Assembly (NCBI GenBank): GCA_944341075.1 | Contig: CALVLV010000010.1 | Coordinates: forward strand, 1-63,710 | From: an uncultured Clostridia bacterium | GTDB lineage: Bacteria > Bacillota > Clostridia > Christensenellales > Borkfalkiaceae | Length of the DNA stretch: 63,710 nt | Direction: 5' to 3' | Shown: positions 31,952 through 40,707 of the stretch, one piece after another | Position numbering within the stretch: position 1 is the first letter of the stretch | Layout of the letters: each line of letters begins with the position of its first letter | Translations under genes and position numbers: made by a program | The notes under the pieces: model-generated | Told to the model about the DNA's origin: nothing | The model's input: only the letters and a program-made list of their open reading frames with translations | Database searches by the model: none

Positions 31952-33685
31952 TTACCTTATTTTTATGTGCGCCTCGCGCAGCTGCTGTTCTGTGACCTCG
32001 CAGGGCGCCCCGCACAAAAGATCCTGCCCGGAGGAGCTCATGGGGAAGGCGACCACCTCGCGTATGCTCTCTTCGCCGGTGAGCAGCATTAAAATACGCT
32101 CCAGACCGGGGGCCATTCCCGCATGGGGCGGCGCGCCGTATTGGAATGCCGTGTAAAGGGCGCCGAATTTTTGCCTCAGCTCTTCTGCGGTATACCCTGC
32201 TATTTCAAACGCGCGCTCCATTATGCGCACATCGTGGTTGCGCACCGCGCCCGAGGAGAGCTCTACGCCGTTGCACACAAGGTCGTACTGGTCGGCGAGC
32301 ACCTCAAGCGGGTCGCCATCAAGGGCGGCAAGCCCGCCCTGCGGCATGGAAAAGGGGTTGTGGGTGAAGCAGACCTTGCCCGTCTGGTCGTCGAGCTCGT
32401 ACATGGGGAAATCGGTCACAAAGCAGAAACGGAAGGCGTTCTGTTCTATTATGCCCAGGCGTAAGGCAAGTTCCTGCCTTATTTTGCCCGCAAGCACGGG
32501 GGCGCGCTGAGGGGTATCGGCGATAAAGAAGATGGTGTCGCCGGCGCGCAGCCCGGCAAGAGCTATAAGTTCAGACTTTTTTGGTTGGGGAATAAATTTA
32601 TCTATGGGGCCCTTGAAGGAGAGATCCTCCCCCACCTCGAGGTACCCAAGCCCGCCCATGCCTATAGACAGGGCGTATGAAAGCAACTTTTCGTGGAAGG
32701 TCTTGCTCATGCGCCCGGAAGTTTTAACAGCGCGCACCGTTGCGCCTATGAACGGTTTGAATGTACATTCCATAAAGAACTGCGAAAGGTCGATTATCCT
32801 AAGCGGGTTCCTCAGATCCGGCTTATCGGTGCCGTATTCAAGCATTGCCTGACTGTAAGGTATTACGGGGAAGGGCGCGCACGTTACTTTTGCCTGCGGC
32901 GCAAATTTTGCGAACGTTTCGCACATGACTTTTTCGCATACGGCAAACACCTCTTCGCGGGTTGCGAACGCCATTTCAAAGTCCAGCTGATAAAATTCGC
33001 CGGGCGAGCGGTCGGCGCGGGCGTCCTCGTCGCGGAAGCAGGGCGCTATCTGAAAATACCTGTCTATGCCGCCCGCTATGAGCAGCTGTTTATACTGCTG
33101 AGGGGCCTGCGGCAGGGCATAGAACTTGCCCTTGAACCTGCGCGAGGGCACAATATAGTCCCTTGCCCCTTCGGGCGAGGAGGCGCAGAGTATGGGGGTC
33201 TGCACCTCGAGAAAGCCGAGCGAGGTCATCTGCTGCCTTAAAAATGCCGTGACATGCGCGCGCAGCACTATGTTTTTTGCAACCTTTTTGTTGCGCATAT
33301 CAAGAAAGCGGTATTTTAAACGGAGTTCCTCCCTCGTCTCGCGCGAGGTTGCAACTTCAAACGGCAGGGGTTTGTGCACCTTGCCGAGAATGGTCACCGA
33401 CGAGCAGTTCAGCTCTATTGTGCCCGTGGGGATCTTGGGGTTGTAAGTTTCTTCGTCGCGCGCCTCGATGATGCCGCTGACCATAATGCAGTCTTCGCGC
33501 GAGATGGCGTGCAGCAGTTCGGCATTGTGCATGACTACCTGAACCACGCCGTAAAAGTCGCGCAGGTCAATAAATGACACGCCGCCGTGGTCGCGTATGT
33601 TTTCCACCCACCCGCACAGCGTGTGTTGCCTGCCGATGTCGCCTTCCGAAAGCTTATCGGCCGTTACAGTGCGATACTTTGCCAT
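31952..33685 (-). CDS. aspS: Aspartyl-tRNA synthetase, bacterial type
   Basis: It charges tRNA-Asp and, if nondiscriminating, also tRNA-Asn, with Asp. The 577-residue protein has the N-terminal OB fold (CGWVENIRDHGGVSFIDLRD), class II motif 2 (YFQIAPCFRDEDARADRSPG), a bacterial GAD insertion between motifs 2 and 3, and motif 3 (GMAPGLERILML). I start at MAKYRTVTADKL (33685), with AAGGAGG upstream; the earlier part of the frame lies inside the T-box terminator. gatCAB lies downstream and a T-box upstream. A second, archaeal-type AspRS is encoded at 46470-47810. Confidence 0.95.
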   Translation of the reverse strand: MAKYRTVTADKLSEGDIGRQHTLCGWVENIRDHGGVSFIDLRDFYGVVQVVMHNAELLHAISREDCIMVSGIIEARDEETYNPKIPTGTIELNCSSVTILGKVHKPLPFEVATSRETREELRLKYRFLDMRNKKVAKNIVLRAHVTAFLRQQMTSLGFLEVQTPILCASSPEGARDYIVPSRRFKGKFYALPQAPQQYKQLLIAGGIDRYFQIAPCFRDEDARADRSPGEFYQLDFEMAFATREEVFAVCEKVMCETFAKFAPQAKVTCAPFPVIPYSQAMLEYGTDKPDLRNPLRIIDLSQFFMECTFKPFIGATVRAVKTSGRMSKTFHEKLLSYALSIGMGGLGYLEVGEDLSFKGPIDKFIPQPKKSELIALAGLRAGDTIFFIADTPQRAPVLAGKIRQELALRLGIIEQNAFRFCFVTDFPMYELDDQTGKVCFTHNPFSMPQGGLAALDGDPLEVLADQYDLVCNGVELSSGAVRNHDVRIMERAFEIAGYTAEELRQKFGALYTAFQYGAPPHAGMAPGLERILMLLTGEESIREVVAFPMSSSGQDLLCGAPCEVTEQQLREAHIKIR

Positions 33686-33718
33686 ATAAAAAGCCTCCTT
33701 TCTGCGGGAAGGCGGCAA

Positions 33719-34071
33719 CAAAAAAACCGCCCGCCCAAACATAAAATTTGTTTAGGACGAACGGTAAAACAGTCCGCGGTACCACCTAAATTACCGCCTT
33801 GTGCGGCGGTCGCTCTGCAAGATTCAAACAAATCTCTGCCCTTTACGCGGGCTGACGGCTTACCCTACTTGAAAAAACTTTCGGGCAGCGGCTCCGGAGT
33901 GTTATTCGCGCGGCGCCTTTCCGCGGGGCTTCCACCTTACCCCCGCTCTCTGCAGGCGGCGTGCCGGGCTACTTCTCTCCCTCAACGCCTTTATAGATTT
34001 AATTGTGTCCACGAAAAATATTTGCAGGTAGCAGCAAATCTTTTTCCGTGCAGCCGTGTACAGCTGTATTT
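33719..34071 (-). promoter_or_regulatory. T-box riboswitch upstream of aspS
   Basis: On the minus strand the T-box motif AGGTGGTACCGCGGACT lies at 33771-33787. The terminator stem (CCGTTCGTCCTAAAC against GTTTGGGCGGGCGG) ends in TTTTTTT. Stem I contains CAGAGAGCGGGGGTAAGGTG. The probable specifier loop GCGAATAACACTCC offers AAC (Asn) followed by the usual A; no GAC (Asp) is evident. If so, the leader senses uncharged tRNA-Asn, fitting the gatCAB genes nearby. T-boxes controlling transamidation genes in clostridia are known to read tRNA-Asn. Confidence 0.85.
34010..34050. repeat. CACG-A-rich hairpin repeat, copy 2
   Basis: A hairpin bounded by CACGAAAAATATTTGC and GCAAATCTTTTTCCGTG lies at the 5' end of the aspS leader transcript, just before T-box stem I. 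It resembles 26291-26330. Confidence 0.55.
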
Positions 34072-34077
34072 TTTATC

Positions 34078-34107
34078 AGTATAATATTAAAAATACAGTT
34101 TTGTCAA
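34078..34107 (-). promoter_or_regulatory. Promoter of the aspS T-box transcript
   Basis: On the minus strand TTGACA (34102-34107) and TATACT (34078-34083) are 18 bases apart. Transcription would start near 34071. The A/T-rich stretch from here to 34330 shows no convincing gene. Confidence 0.8.
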
Positions 34108-34330
34108 GAACAATTTTTGGGCAAAACAACTAAAAACCAAACATAATACACGCCAAAACAATTCAACAAAAAGTAAATAGCATGTTTTATGTTCAAAATT
34201 AAGTAATTTTGACATGTTTTATTGTTATTAATATTTATATAATATAAGTTGTACTTAAGCATGCCATTAAAAATCGCTATACAATGACACCTGCAAGCGT
34301 GCCTTAAAAACGCATTTTTCAAGCGTACAT

Positions 34331-34365
34331 AAAAGCAAAGCACCGCGTAAAAGGATACGCGGTGC
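34331..34365 (-). terminator. Terminator after rarA
   Basis: GCACCGCGTA (34340-34349) pairs perfectly with TACGCGGTGC (34356-34365). On the minus strand it is followed by TTTGCTTTTATG. Confidence 0.8.
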
Positions 34366-34399
34366 AATTAAAACTATACATAAAGTAAATGGAAATACA

Positions 34400-35713
34400 C
34401 TATTTAAGCTTGCCCTTGTCGCTGCGGATCTTTATAACTTCACGCTCGAAGCCTATATCTTTTGGAACGTAATACACCCTGTCTTTGAGCTTTTCGGGCA
34501 GGTACTGCTGCTCCACATAGCCGTTTGCGTAGTCGTGCGGGTACTTATATTTTTTGCTTTGCGCCTTGGTTGCGGCGTCGCCGAAAGTATTATCTTTAAG
34601 GTATGGCGGAACGCCGTCGTCGTCGCGCACGGTGCGGGCGTCCTCCATAGCGGCGTGATAGGCGGCACATGCGGCATTGCTTTTGGGGGCTTCGCACACA
34701 TAGACTATCGCGTTGGATAGCGGGATAAGCCCTTCGGGGTAGCCCGTCTTTTCAAGCGCGTACATTGCCGAAGTTGCCACCACCATTGCCTGCGGGTCGG
34801 CCATGCCGACGTCTTCCGCAGAATGTATAACCAGCCTGCGCGCCACGGTCATGGGGTCGCACCCGCCCTCGATAAGGCGCATGGCATAATACAGGGCGGC
34901 GTTTGAATCGCTGCCGCGGAGCGATTTGCAGAATGCCGAAAGGTAGTCGTAATATTCGTCTTCGCTGTAGGAGAGCGCCTTGCGCTGAATGGACTGTTCG
35001 GCGTCCTTTAATGTTATCACAATGCGGCCGTCGGCCTGCGGCGGCGTGGTTATAACGGCAAGTTCCAGCGCGTTGTAGGCAGAGCGCAGGTCTCCGCCCG
35101 CCATGCGGGCGATATGTTCAATGGCCTCATCCTCCGCCTCGGCGGCATAGGCCCCAAGCCCCTTCCGCTTATCTTTGAGCGCCTTGTTTAACGCGCCGCG
35201 GATATCCTCTTCAGAAAGTCTTTTAAATTCAAACACGCGGCAGCGCGAAACGATTGCCGGCGTCATGGAAGAATAGGGATTTTCGGTGGTGGAGCCTATA
35301 AATATTATGGTGCCCTGCTCTATGGCGGGCAGAAGGCTGTCGGACTGTGTTTTATTGAAGCGGTGGCACTCGTCCAGCATAAGATAGGTGCGCCTGCCGT
35401 ACATTTTTAAGTTGTTGCGCGCCGTTTCCACCGCTTTTTTTACGTCTGCCACGCCCGCCTGAACGGCGTTCAGCTTAATAAAATCGCCGTGCGTTGTGGC
35501 GGCGATTATGTTTGCAAGCGTAGTTTTGCCCGTGCCGGGAGGGCCCCAGAATATGCAGCTGCCAAGCCTGTCCGACGCGATCGCGCGGCGCAGAAGGCTG
35601 CCTTCGGCAACTATATGGCGCTGGCCGATAAATTCGTTGAGGTTGTTGGCGCGCATGCGCTCGGCAAGCGGTTTTGCGCTCTCTTCGTTTCCGTTTAAGT
35701 CAAAAAGATCCAT
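34400..35713 (-). CDS. rarA: Replication-associated recombination protein RarA (MgsA)
   Basis: This AAA+ ATPase acts at stalled replication forks. The 437-residue protein shows Walker A WGPPGTGKTTLAN, Walker B MLDECHRFNKTQ, sensor-1 STTENPYSSM and the arginine-finger region AIVSRCRVFEFKRL. The clamp-loader-like C-terminal tetramerisation domain includes RKALSYSEDEYYDYLSAF and HDYANGYVEQQYLP. The start MDLFDLNGNEESAKPLAERM fits the family. The ~110-base gap before it contains a hairpin at 35758-35786, which may terminate the upstream patatin gene. Confidence 0.95.
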   Translation of the reverse strand: MDLFDLNGNEESAKPLAERMRANNLNEFIGQRHIVAEGSLLRRAIASDRLGSCIFWGPPGTGKTTLANIIAATTHGDFIKLNAVQAGVADVKKAVETARNNLKMYGRRTYLMLDECHRFNKTQSDSLLPAIEQGTIIFIGSTTENPYSSMTPAIVSRCRVFEFKRLSEEDIRGALNKALKDKRKGLGAYAAEAEDEAIEHIARMAGGDLRSAYNALELAVITTPPQADGRIVITLKDAEQSIQRKALSYSEDEYYDYLSAFCKSLRGSDSNAALYYAMRLIEGGCDPMTVARRLVIHSAEDVGMADPQAMVVATSAMYALEKTGYPEGLIPLSNAIVYVCEAPKSNAACAAYHAAMEDARTVRDDDGVPPYLKDNTFGDAATKAQSKKYKYPHDYANGYVEQQYLPEKLKDRVYYVPKDIGFEREVIKIRSDKGKLK

Positions 35714-35825
35714 AGCTTTGGTTGAAAGGGCACGGCCCTGAAAATATGCAATAATTACGCGGAGCCGCCTATGTTTTCGGCTCCGCTTATGTTCACTGCC
35801 CGCCTATATTTCAGGCCCCGCAAAA

Positions 35826-36617
35826 TCAGTCTGCGATAAGTTTTTTAACGGCTTCGATATTGTCGCGCCCCAGGCGATAACCTTCTTCGTAGGCTTTATC
35901 AAGGTTTTTTACGGCAAACTGGCTTATGCCCTCAAGTTCGGGTTCAAGCAGCAGGTCGCAGGGATACCCGGGCTGGGCGCGCTCTGTGCGCACATTGTGG
36001 TTATCTATTGTGTCGAACACGCGCAACAGCATGGCGACCAGGTTGGGGATTTTATCCACAGGGTCGGCAGTATTTTTTATGGCGTCTATTGCCACGACCA
36101 CGTCGGCGCCGAGGGCCTTTGTCTGCTTTACCGGAACGCGGCACAACACTCCGCCGTCTACAAGCAACATGCCGTCGTGCTCTACGGGCTTGAATACGGC
36201 AGGTATGCAGGAAGATGCCTGAACGCCGAGCGCAACGCTGCCCTTATCGAACACATAGAGCTTTTCGGAATACAGGTCGACCGCCGTACAGCTGAACGGC
36301 ATTTCCAGCTCCTCAAACTTTTTATCGCCAATGTGCTTGATGAGCAGTTTCTGCAGTTTGTTGCTGCGCAGAATACTAAGTCTGCTGAAGGGCACGCTGA
36401 TATCTATTATATCAGACGACTTGAGCTTGAGCATTGTATCGCGGATAAAATCTACCTGCATGCCGCAGGCATAGCAGGCGCCCACAACGGCGCCCATTGA
36501 CGTGCCCGAAATGCAGTAGGGCTTTATGCCCTCCTCTTCCAGCGCCTTTAAAAAACCTATGTGAACAACGCCGCGGGCGCCTCCGCCGCCGAGGGCGAGG
36601 CCAAGTTTTTTACTCAT
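35826..36617 (-). CDS. Patatin-like phospholipase, YlbK/RssA type
   Basis: The 263-residue serine hydrolase has the oxyanion-hole motif LALGGGGARGVVHIG, the nucleophile elbow GTSMGAVVG with catalytic Ser, and the catalytic Asp in VDGGVLCRVP. No signal peptide is seen, so it is cytoplasmic or membrane-associated. The NTE-like bacterial family includes Bacillus YlbK. In Bacillus, rsmD, coaD, ylbJ and ylbK are consecutive; here the homologues of all four lie within 5 kb, with ylbJ divergent from this gene and other genes inserted. The substrate is unknown. Confidence 0.88.
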   Translation of the reverse strand: MSKKLGLALGGGGARGVVHIGFLKALEEEGIKPYCISGTSMGAVVGACYACGMQVDFIRDTMLKLKSSDIIDISVPFSRLSILRSNKLQKLLIKHIGDKKFEELEMPFSCTAVDLYSEKLYVFDKGSVALGVQASSCIPAVFKPVEHDGMLLVDGGVLCRVPVKQTKALGADVVVAIDAIKNTADPVDKIPNLVAMLLRVFDTIDNHNVRTERAQPGYPCDLLLEPELEGISQFAVKNLDKAYEEGYRLGRDNIEAVKKLIAD

Positions 36618-36648
36618 AAAATCTCCGTATAAAAAATAATTTTAAGTT

Positions 36649-37701
36649 ATGAACAAATATTGCAGCGCGCGCCGTATGCGCGCACATTACGGCACCGACA
36701 AAGTACGATATTCAGGCGCCGAAAAAAAGCAAGAAGCAACAAATGCCATTCAAAGTTTTGGCAAAAAGCTGAAAAAGGCAGCGCTTGCCGCCGCAATTTT
36801 CGCGCTTGCAGCAATGGCCGCCGCAATAATAGCGCGGCCTGAAAAATACATTGCAAAGTGCGCCGAAGGCATAGCGCTGTGGACGCAGTGCGTATTGCCC
36901 GCACTTTTGCCGTTTATGGTGATATGCGCACTTATGCTTAACAGCGGGGCGGCCGGCAAAGTATCGCGCCCGCTGCACGGGGCATGCTCTGCACTAAAAC
37001 TGCCCGGGTGCGCCGCCGCCTGCCTTGTAATGGGCGCCGCCTCCGGCTACCCCGCCGGCAGCCGCATGGTGTACGGGTTTTATGCCGCCGGGCTGACCGA
37101 TGGCTACGGTGCCAAAAAACTTGCATACATGTGCAGCCTTTGCGGGCCGCTGTTTACCATGGGGACGGTGGGCGGCATGTTCGGCTACGGCGGGCAGGGC
37201 GCAAAACTTTACGCAGCCCACATAGTTGCCGTGCTTGTGCCCGCCATAATATTTTCGCTGGCGGGCAAAAAATGCAATGCGCCTGCACCCGATTTAAAGC
37301 GGAGCGGCAACCTGCTTGAAGAAAGCTTTTACGGGGCGGTGCAGTCGGCGCTGACGGCGGGCGCGTTCATAGTGTTTTTTTACACTGCCGCGGCGATAGC
37401 GCAGGACTTTTATATTTTATACCCCTTTGAAAGGCTTTTTAATCTGTTTATGGACGAAGGCGCCGCACAGGCCGCCGCGTACGGGCTCATTGAAATGACG
37501 GGCGGCTGCGCCGCGCTTGTTAAGAGCGGGAGCGCGCTTGCCCTGCCGCTGTGCGGCTTTACCATAACCTTCGGCGGGGCGAGCATTCTGCTGCAACAGC
37601 TTACATATCTTACAAAGGCGGGCGTAAGGCCGCTTAAGTTTATAGGCATGAAGCTTTTGCAGGCGGTGCTGTGCCTTTTTATACTGCTGGCAATAGGCTG
37701 A
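36649..37701 (+). CDS. ylbJ: YlbJ-like sporulation integral membrane protein
   Basis: The protein has about 350 residues and roughly eight membrane helices. The nucleoside-recognition/gate-type pattern includes WTQCVLPALLPFMVICALML, GAASGYPAGSRMVYGFY, CSLCGPLFTMGTVGGMF and the second-half mirror EMTGGCAALVKSGSALALPL. YlbJ is a SigE-regulon protein important for spore maturation in Bacillus. The first ~40 residues are polar and atypical, and no ribosome site precedes 36649, so the true start may be downstream. It diverges from the patatin gene after 31 bases and converges with pheA. Confidence 0.8.
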   Translation: MNKYCSARRMRAHYGTDKVRYSGAEKKQEATNAIQSFGKKLKKAALAAAIFALAAMAAAIIARPEKYIAKCAEGIALWTQCVLPALLPFMVICALMLNSGAAGKVSRPLHGACSALKLPGCAAACLVMGAASGYPAGSRMVYGFYAAGLTDGYGAKKLAYMCSLCGPLFTMGTVGGMFGYGGQGAKLYAAHIVAVLVPAIIFSLAGKKCNAPAPDLKRSGNLLEESFYGAVQSALTAGAFIVFFYTAAAIAQDFYILYPFERLFNLFMDEGAAQAAAYGLIEMTGGCAALVKSGSALALPLCGFTITFGGASILLQQLTYLTKAGVRPLKFIGMKLLQAVLCLFILLAIG

Positions 37702-37739
37702 AATAATAAGAATGGCTGAAGAAATTCAAACGGCAGCTA

Positions 37740-38543
37740 TCAGTAGGCGCCTATCAGGCGGAACGACCTTGTTGCCGCGCGCAGCGCCTCAATTGCCGAT
37801 TTTATCTGCGGCGACGAATAGTCGCCCTCGGCCTCTATAAAAAAGCGGTATTCCCCGGGGATATCCTTCAACGGGCGCGATTCTATCTTGGTCATGTTCA
37901 GGTTGTAGTCGTTTATTATGCTTAAGATATGCAAAAGGGCGCCGGGAACGTGGTTGCACACCAGCGAAAAGTAGACCTTGCGGCTTTTGAAACTGTACGG
38001 CAGGCCGCCCTTTATTACCAGAAGAAAGTGGGTATAGTTGTTCTTTTCATCTGAAATGCACTCGGGGGATACGTCGAACCCCTCCTGCGCGCACTGCACG
38101 CCCGCTATAGCCGCGTCCTGCGGCAGTTTTATGCACGCCACGCTGGCCGCGGTAGACGCCTCTGCTATAAGTTCGGCGGCGGGGAAATGTTCGTGCAGGT
38201 ACGCCGCACACTGGTCGAGCGCCTGCCTGTGCGAATAAATTCTTTTGATGCCCGATATATCCGCGCCGTGCATGGTGATAAGGCGGTGATCTATGGGAAG
38301 GGTATATTCTTCTATGGCGGTCAGGCAGTCGTTTGCCTCAAGCAGATCCATGTTCTGCAGCACGCCGCCGTTTAAAGTGTTTTCAATGGGCAGGACGGCC
38401 GCGTCTGCAACGCCGCGCACCACGCTGCTTACAACATCTGCAAACGAGCGCTGCGGAATAAGCTGCGCCCCCGCGCACATCTGCCCTGCGGCTATGTGAG
38501 AATAGCTGCCCTCGGGGCCAAGGTAACTTACCTTTTTATACAC
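37740..38543 (-). CDS. pheA: Prephenate dehydratase
   Basis: It converts prephenate to phenylpyruvate for phenylalanine synthesis. The 267-residue protein has the catalytic domain (VSYLGPEGSYSHIAAGQM, VLPIENTLNGGVLQNMDLL, and the catalytic NNYTHFLLV with the Thr). The C-terminal ACT domain (CNHVPGALLHILSIINDYNL, then TKIESRPLKDIPGEYRFFIE) carries the ESRP element of Phe feedback. I start at GTG 38543: AAAGGAGG lies five bases upstream, whereas the ATG 12 codons earlier has none. No chorismate mutase domain is fused. The DAHP synthase gene lies 78 bases upstream in the same direction. Confidence 0.93.
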   Translation of the reverse strand: MYKKVSYLGPEGSYSHIAAGQMCAGAQLIPQRSFADVVSSVVRGVADAAVLPIENTLNGGVLQNMDLLEANDCLTAIEEYTLPIDHRLITMHGADISGIKRIYSHRQALDQCAAYLHEHFPAAELIAEASTAASVACIKLPQDAAIAGVQCAQEGFDVSPECISDEKNNYTHFLLVIKGGLPYSFKSRKVYFSLVCNHVPGALLHILSIINDYNLNMTKIESRPLKDIPGEYRFFIEAEGDYSSPQIKSAIEALRAATRSFRLIGAY

Positions 38544-38621
38544 GGCGACCTCCTTTAAAATATGCGTTATTTGCAGCATATTGCCGCATGTTTTTGCAAA
38601 TATTGCGCCGAATAAACTTTT

Positions 38622-39644
38622 TTATACTTTTGCGGCAATATCCAAAAGGAGCCGCTCGGTATCGGCCCAGCCCAGGCAGGGGTCAGTTATAGACTTGCCG
38701 TAAACTATATCTTCCTTCTGGTTCCCCTCTTCGATAAAGCTCTCTATCATAAAACCCTTTACTATCTTTTTGAAGTCTTTATCGTATATCCTGTTCTGCA
38801 TTACCTCTTCGCAGATGCGGATCTGCTGTTTGAACTTTTTGCCGCTGTTGGAGTGGTTTGCGTCTATTATTATGGCGGGGTTTTTAAGTTCGCTCTTTGC
38901 GTACCCTTCCGCCACCTGCATTACAAATTCGTAGTGAAAATTGGGGATGTCGTTGCCGTAGCCGTCTACCGCGCCGCGCAGAATTGCATGAGCAAGCGGG
39001 TTGCCGTTTGTTTTTACCTGCCAGCCGTTCAGTTTGAACACCTGCCCGCTCTGTGCGGCGTATATTGAATTGAGCATGGCAAGTATGCTGCCGCTCATGG
39101 GGTTTTTTATGCCAACGGGGCCGTCTATTCCGCTTGCCACAAGGCGGTGAAGCTGATTTTCGCTGGAACGCGCCCCCACGGCTATGTAGGAGAGCAGGTC
39201 GTCTATATAGTCGTAATTTGAAGGGTACAGCATTTCGTCGGCGGCGCACAGCCCGCTTGCCTCTATGGCCGCAATGTTAAGCCTGCGTATGGTGAGTATG
39301 CCCTTTAAAATATCTTCGGCCTTGGTTGGGTCGGGCTGGGAGAACATGCCCTTGTAACCCACGCCGCGGGTGCGGGGCTTGTTTGTGTATATTCTGGGAA
39401 CGAGCACAAGTTTATCGCTGACCCGCTCGTTGAGCCTGCCAAGCCTTTCAACATAGTCGAGCACGGGCTTTTCTTCATGCGCGGAGCAGGGGCCGACTAT
39501 CACCACAAACTTGTCGCTTTTGCCCGTTATTACGTCGGTTATAAGCTTGTCGCGCCCGCGCTTTATCTCTTTGAGAGATTCGGGCATGGGCACCATCTGT
39601 TTTATTTCTTCAGGTTCGGGAATTTTTATCTGTCTCTCTATCAT
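38622..39644 (-). CDS. 3-deoxy-7-phosphoheptulonate (DAHP) synthase, type I AroFGH class
   Basis: It catalyses the first step of aromatic amino-acid synthesis, condensing PEP and erythrose 4-phosphate. The 340-residue barrel has VIVGPCSAHEEKPVLDYVER, VPRIYTNKPRTRGVGYKGM, the VGARSSENQLHR segment, GIKNPMSGS and metal-binding DANHSNSGKKF. This is the AroF/G/H subclass rather than the AroA/ACT-fused form usual in Bacillus. Its start overlaps coaD by 35 bases. With pheA downstream it forms a small aromatic cluster behind rsmD-coaD. Confidence 0.94.
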   Translation of the reverse strand: MIERQIKIPEPEEIKQMVPMPESLKEIKRGRDKLITDVITGKSDKFVVIVGPCSAHEEKPVLDYVERLGRLNERVSDKLVLVPRIYTNKPRTRGVGYKGMFSQPDPTKAEDILKGILTIRRLNIAAIEASGLCAADEMLYPSNYDYIDDLLSYIAVGARSSENQLHRLVASGIDGPVGIKNPMSGSILAMLNSIYAAQSGQVFKLNGWQVKTNGNPLAHAILRGAVDGYGNDIPNFHYEFVMQVAEGYAKSELKNPAIIIDANHSNSGKKFKQQIRICEEVMQNRIYDKDFKKIVKGFMIESFIEEGNQKEDIVYGKSITDPCLGWADTERLLLDIAAKV

Positions 39645-40125
39645 CCTCTTCCTCCAGCATACTTAAAAAGTCGCCCTTGATGCGCTCGGGCACATAGTCG
39701 AACAGCGACTTGCCGAATTTTACCGAATTTTTTACCAGCGTGGAACTGACCTGTATTTTATCCTGTTCGGCAGGGATATATATTTCCACCAGCTCGGGCA
39801 TGAGCTTTTTGCTTGCAAGGTAGTCGGCGGTCTCATACTCGTAGTCCATGCCGTTGCGCACGCCGCGCACATAGAAGGGCGTGCCCTCCTCCCTTAAAAG
39901 GTCTACCGCCGCGCCGCTGAAAACGCGCACCTTTACGGCGGGCTCGCCTTCAAACAATTTGGCGAGCAGATACTGCCGCTGCTGCGCGGAGAGCAACGGC
40001 TTTTTTGCCGTGTTGTGCATTACCGCCACAACTACCTCGTCGAATATTTTAAGGCAGCTTTCGACTACAGAAACATGCCCGGATGTGGGCGGGTCGAACG
40101 TGCCCGAAAAAACACACTTTTTCAT
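39610..40125 (-). CDS. coaD: Phosphopantetheine adenylyltransferase
   Basis: It adenylates 4'-phosphopantetheine in coenzyme A synthesis. The nucleotidyltransferase fold has VFSGTFDPPTSGHVSVVESC with the TxGH motif, VRGVRNGMDYEYE, and the SSTLVK element (ISST in relatives). The 171 residues are slightly longer than usual because of an acidic, Arg-containing tail that overlaps the next gene. It follows rsmD, the conserved rsmD-coaD order of Firmicutes. Confidence 0.95.
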   Translation of the reverse strand: MKKCVFSGTFDPPTSGHVSVVESCLKIFDEVVVAVMHNTAKKPLLSAQQRQYLLAKLFEGEPAVKVRVFSGAAVDLLREEGTPFYVRGVRNGMDYEYETADYLASKKLMPELVEIYIPAEQDKIQVSSTLVKNSVKFGKSLFDYVPERIKGDFLSMLEEEDDRETDKNSRT

Positions 40126-40161
40126 TTTGTTACCGTATGCGGACTATCGCCGCGAAAAAAA

Positions 40162-40707
40162 TCAGTTCTCCCCATATGCAGGCGAAAAGAAGGTGAGGTA
40201 TGTTCTGCCGTACTTTCTTTCATCTGCAAAGGCAAGCCCATCTACACTGCCTTCAAAACTGCGGTCGCGCTCGTAAACGACCACTCCGCCCTTTGAAAGA
40301 AGTTTGTGCCTGCCGATAAATTCAAGCGCATATATGCCGCAATCATCGGCATAGGGCGGGTCGATAAATATTATATCGAAGGGAACTTTCTGCCGTGCAA
40401 GGCACTCCCTCCAGCCGGCATTTGAAAGGGCATATTCATCGCCGCGCAGGCGGGAAAGGTTCTTTTTTAAAACAGCAATGCTGTCCTTTGAAATATCGTT
40501 GAACAGCACGCCCGCCGCCCCGCGCGAAAGGCACTCTATGCCCAGGCTGCCGCTGCCGCAGAACAGGTCGAGCACGCGCGCGCCCGCAATGCGGAAAGAG
40601 AGTATGTTGAAAAGGCTCTCCTTCACCCTGTCGGCGGTGGGGCGGATGTCCATGCCCTTGAACTCGGCAAGCACCATGCCCCTGTATTTACCGCTTATTA
40701 CCCTCAT
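40162..40707 (-). CDS. rsmD: 16S rRNA (guanine966-N2)-methyltransferase RsmD
   Basis: It methylates G966 of 16S rRNA during 30S assembly. The 181 residues show MRVISGKYRG, the RPTADRVKESLFNIL segment, the SAM-binding VLDLFCGSGSLGIECLSRGA and the catalytic IFIDPPYADD. Its ATG overlaps the stop of the preceding membrane-protein gene (ATGA). It is followed by coaD after 36 bases. Confidence 0.95.
   Translation of the reverse strand: MRVISGKYRGMVLAEFKGMDIRPTADRVKESLFNILSFRIAGARVLDLFCGSGSLGIECLSRGAAGVLFNDISKDSIAVLKKNLSRLRGDEYALSNAGWRECLARQKVPFDIIFIDPPYADDCGIYALEFIGRHKLLSKGGVVVYERDRSFEGSVDGLAFADERKYGRTYLTFFSPAYGEN

Noticed and set aside
34104-34367. 87-codon minus-strand ORF in the gap after rarA
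   Set aside because: It lies in A/T-rich DNA, includes the rarA terminator and the aspS promoter, and its composition is not protein-like.
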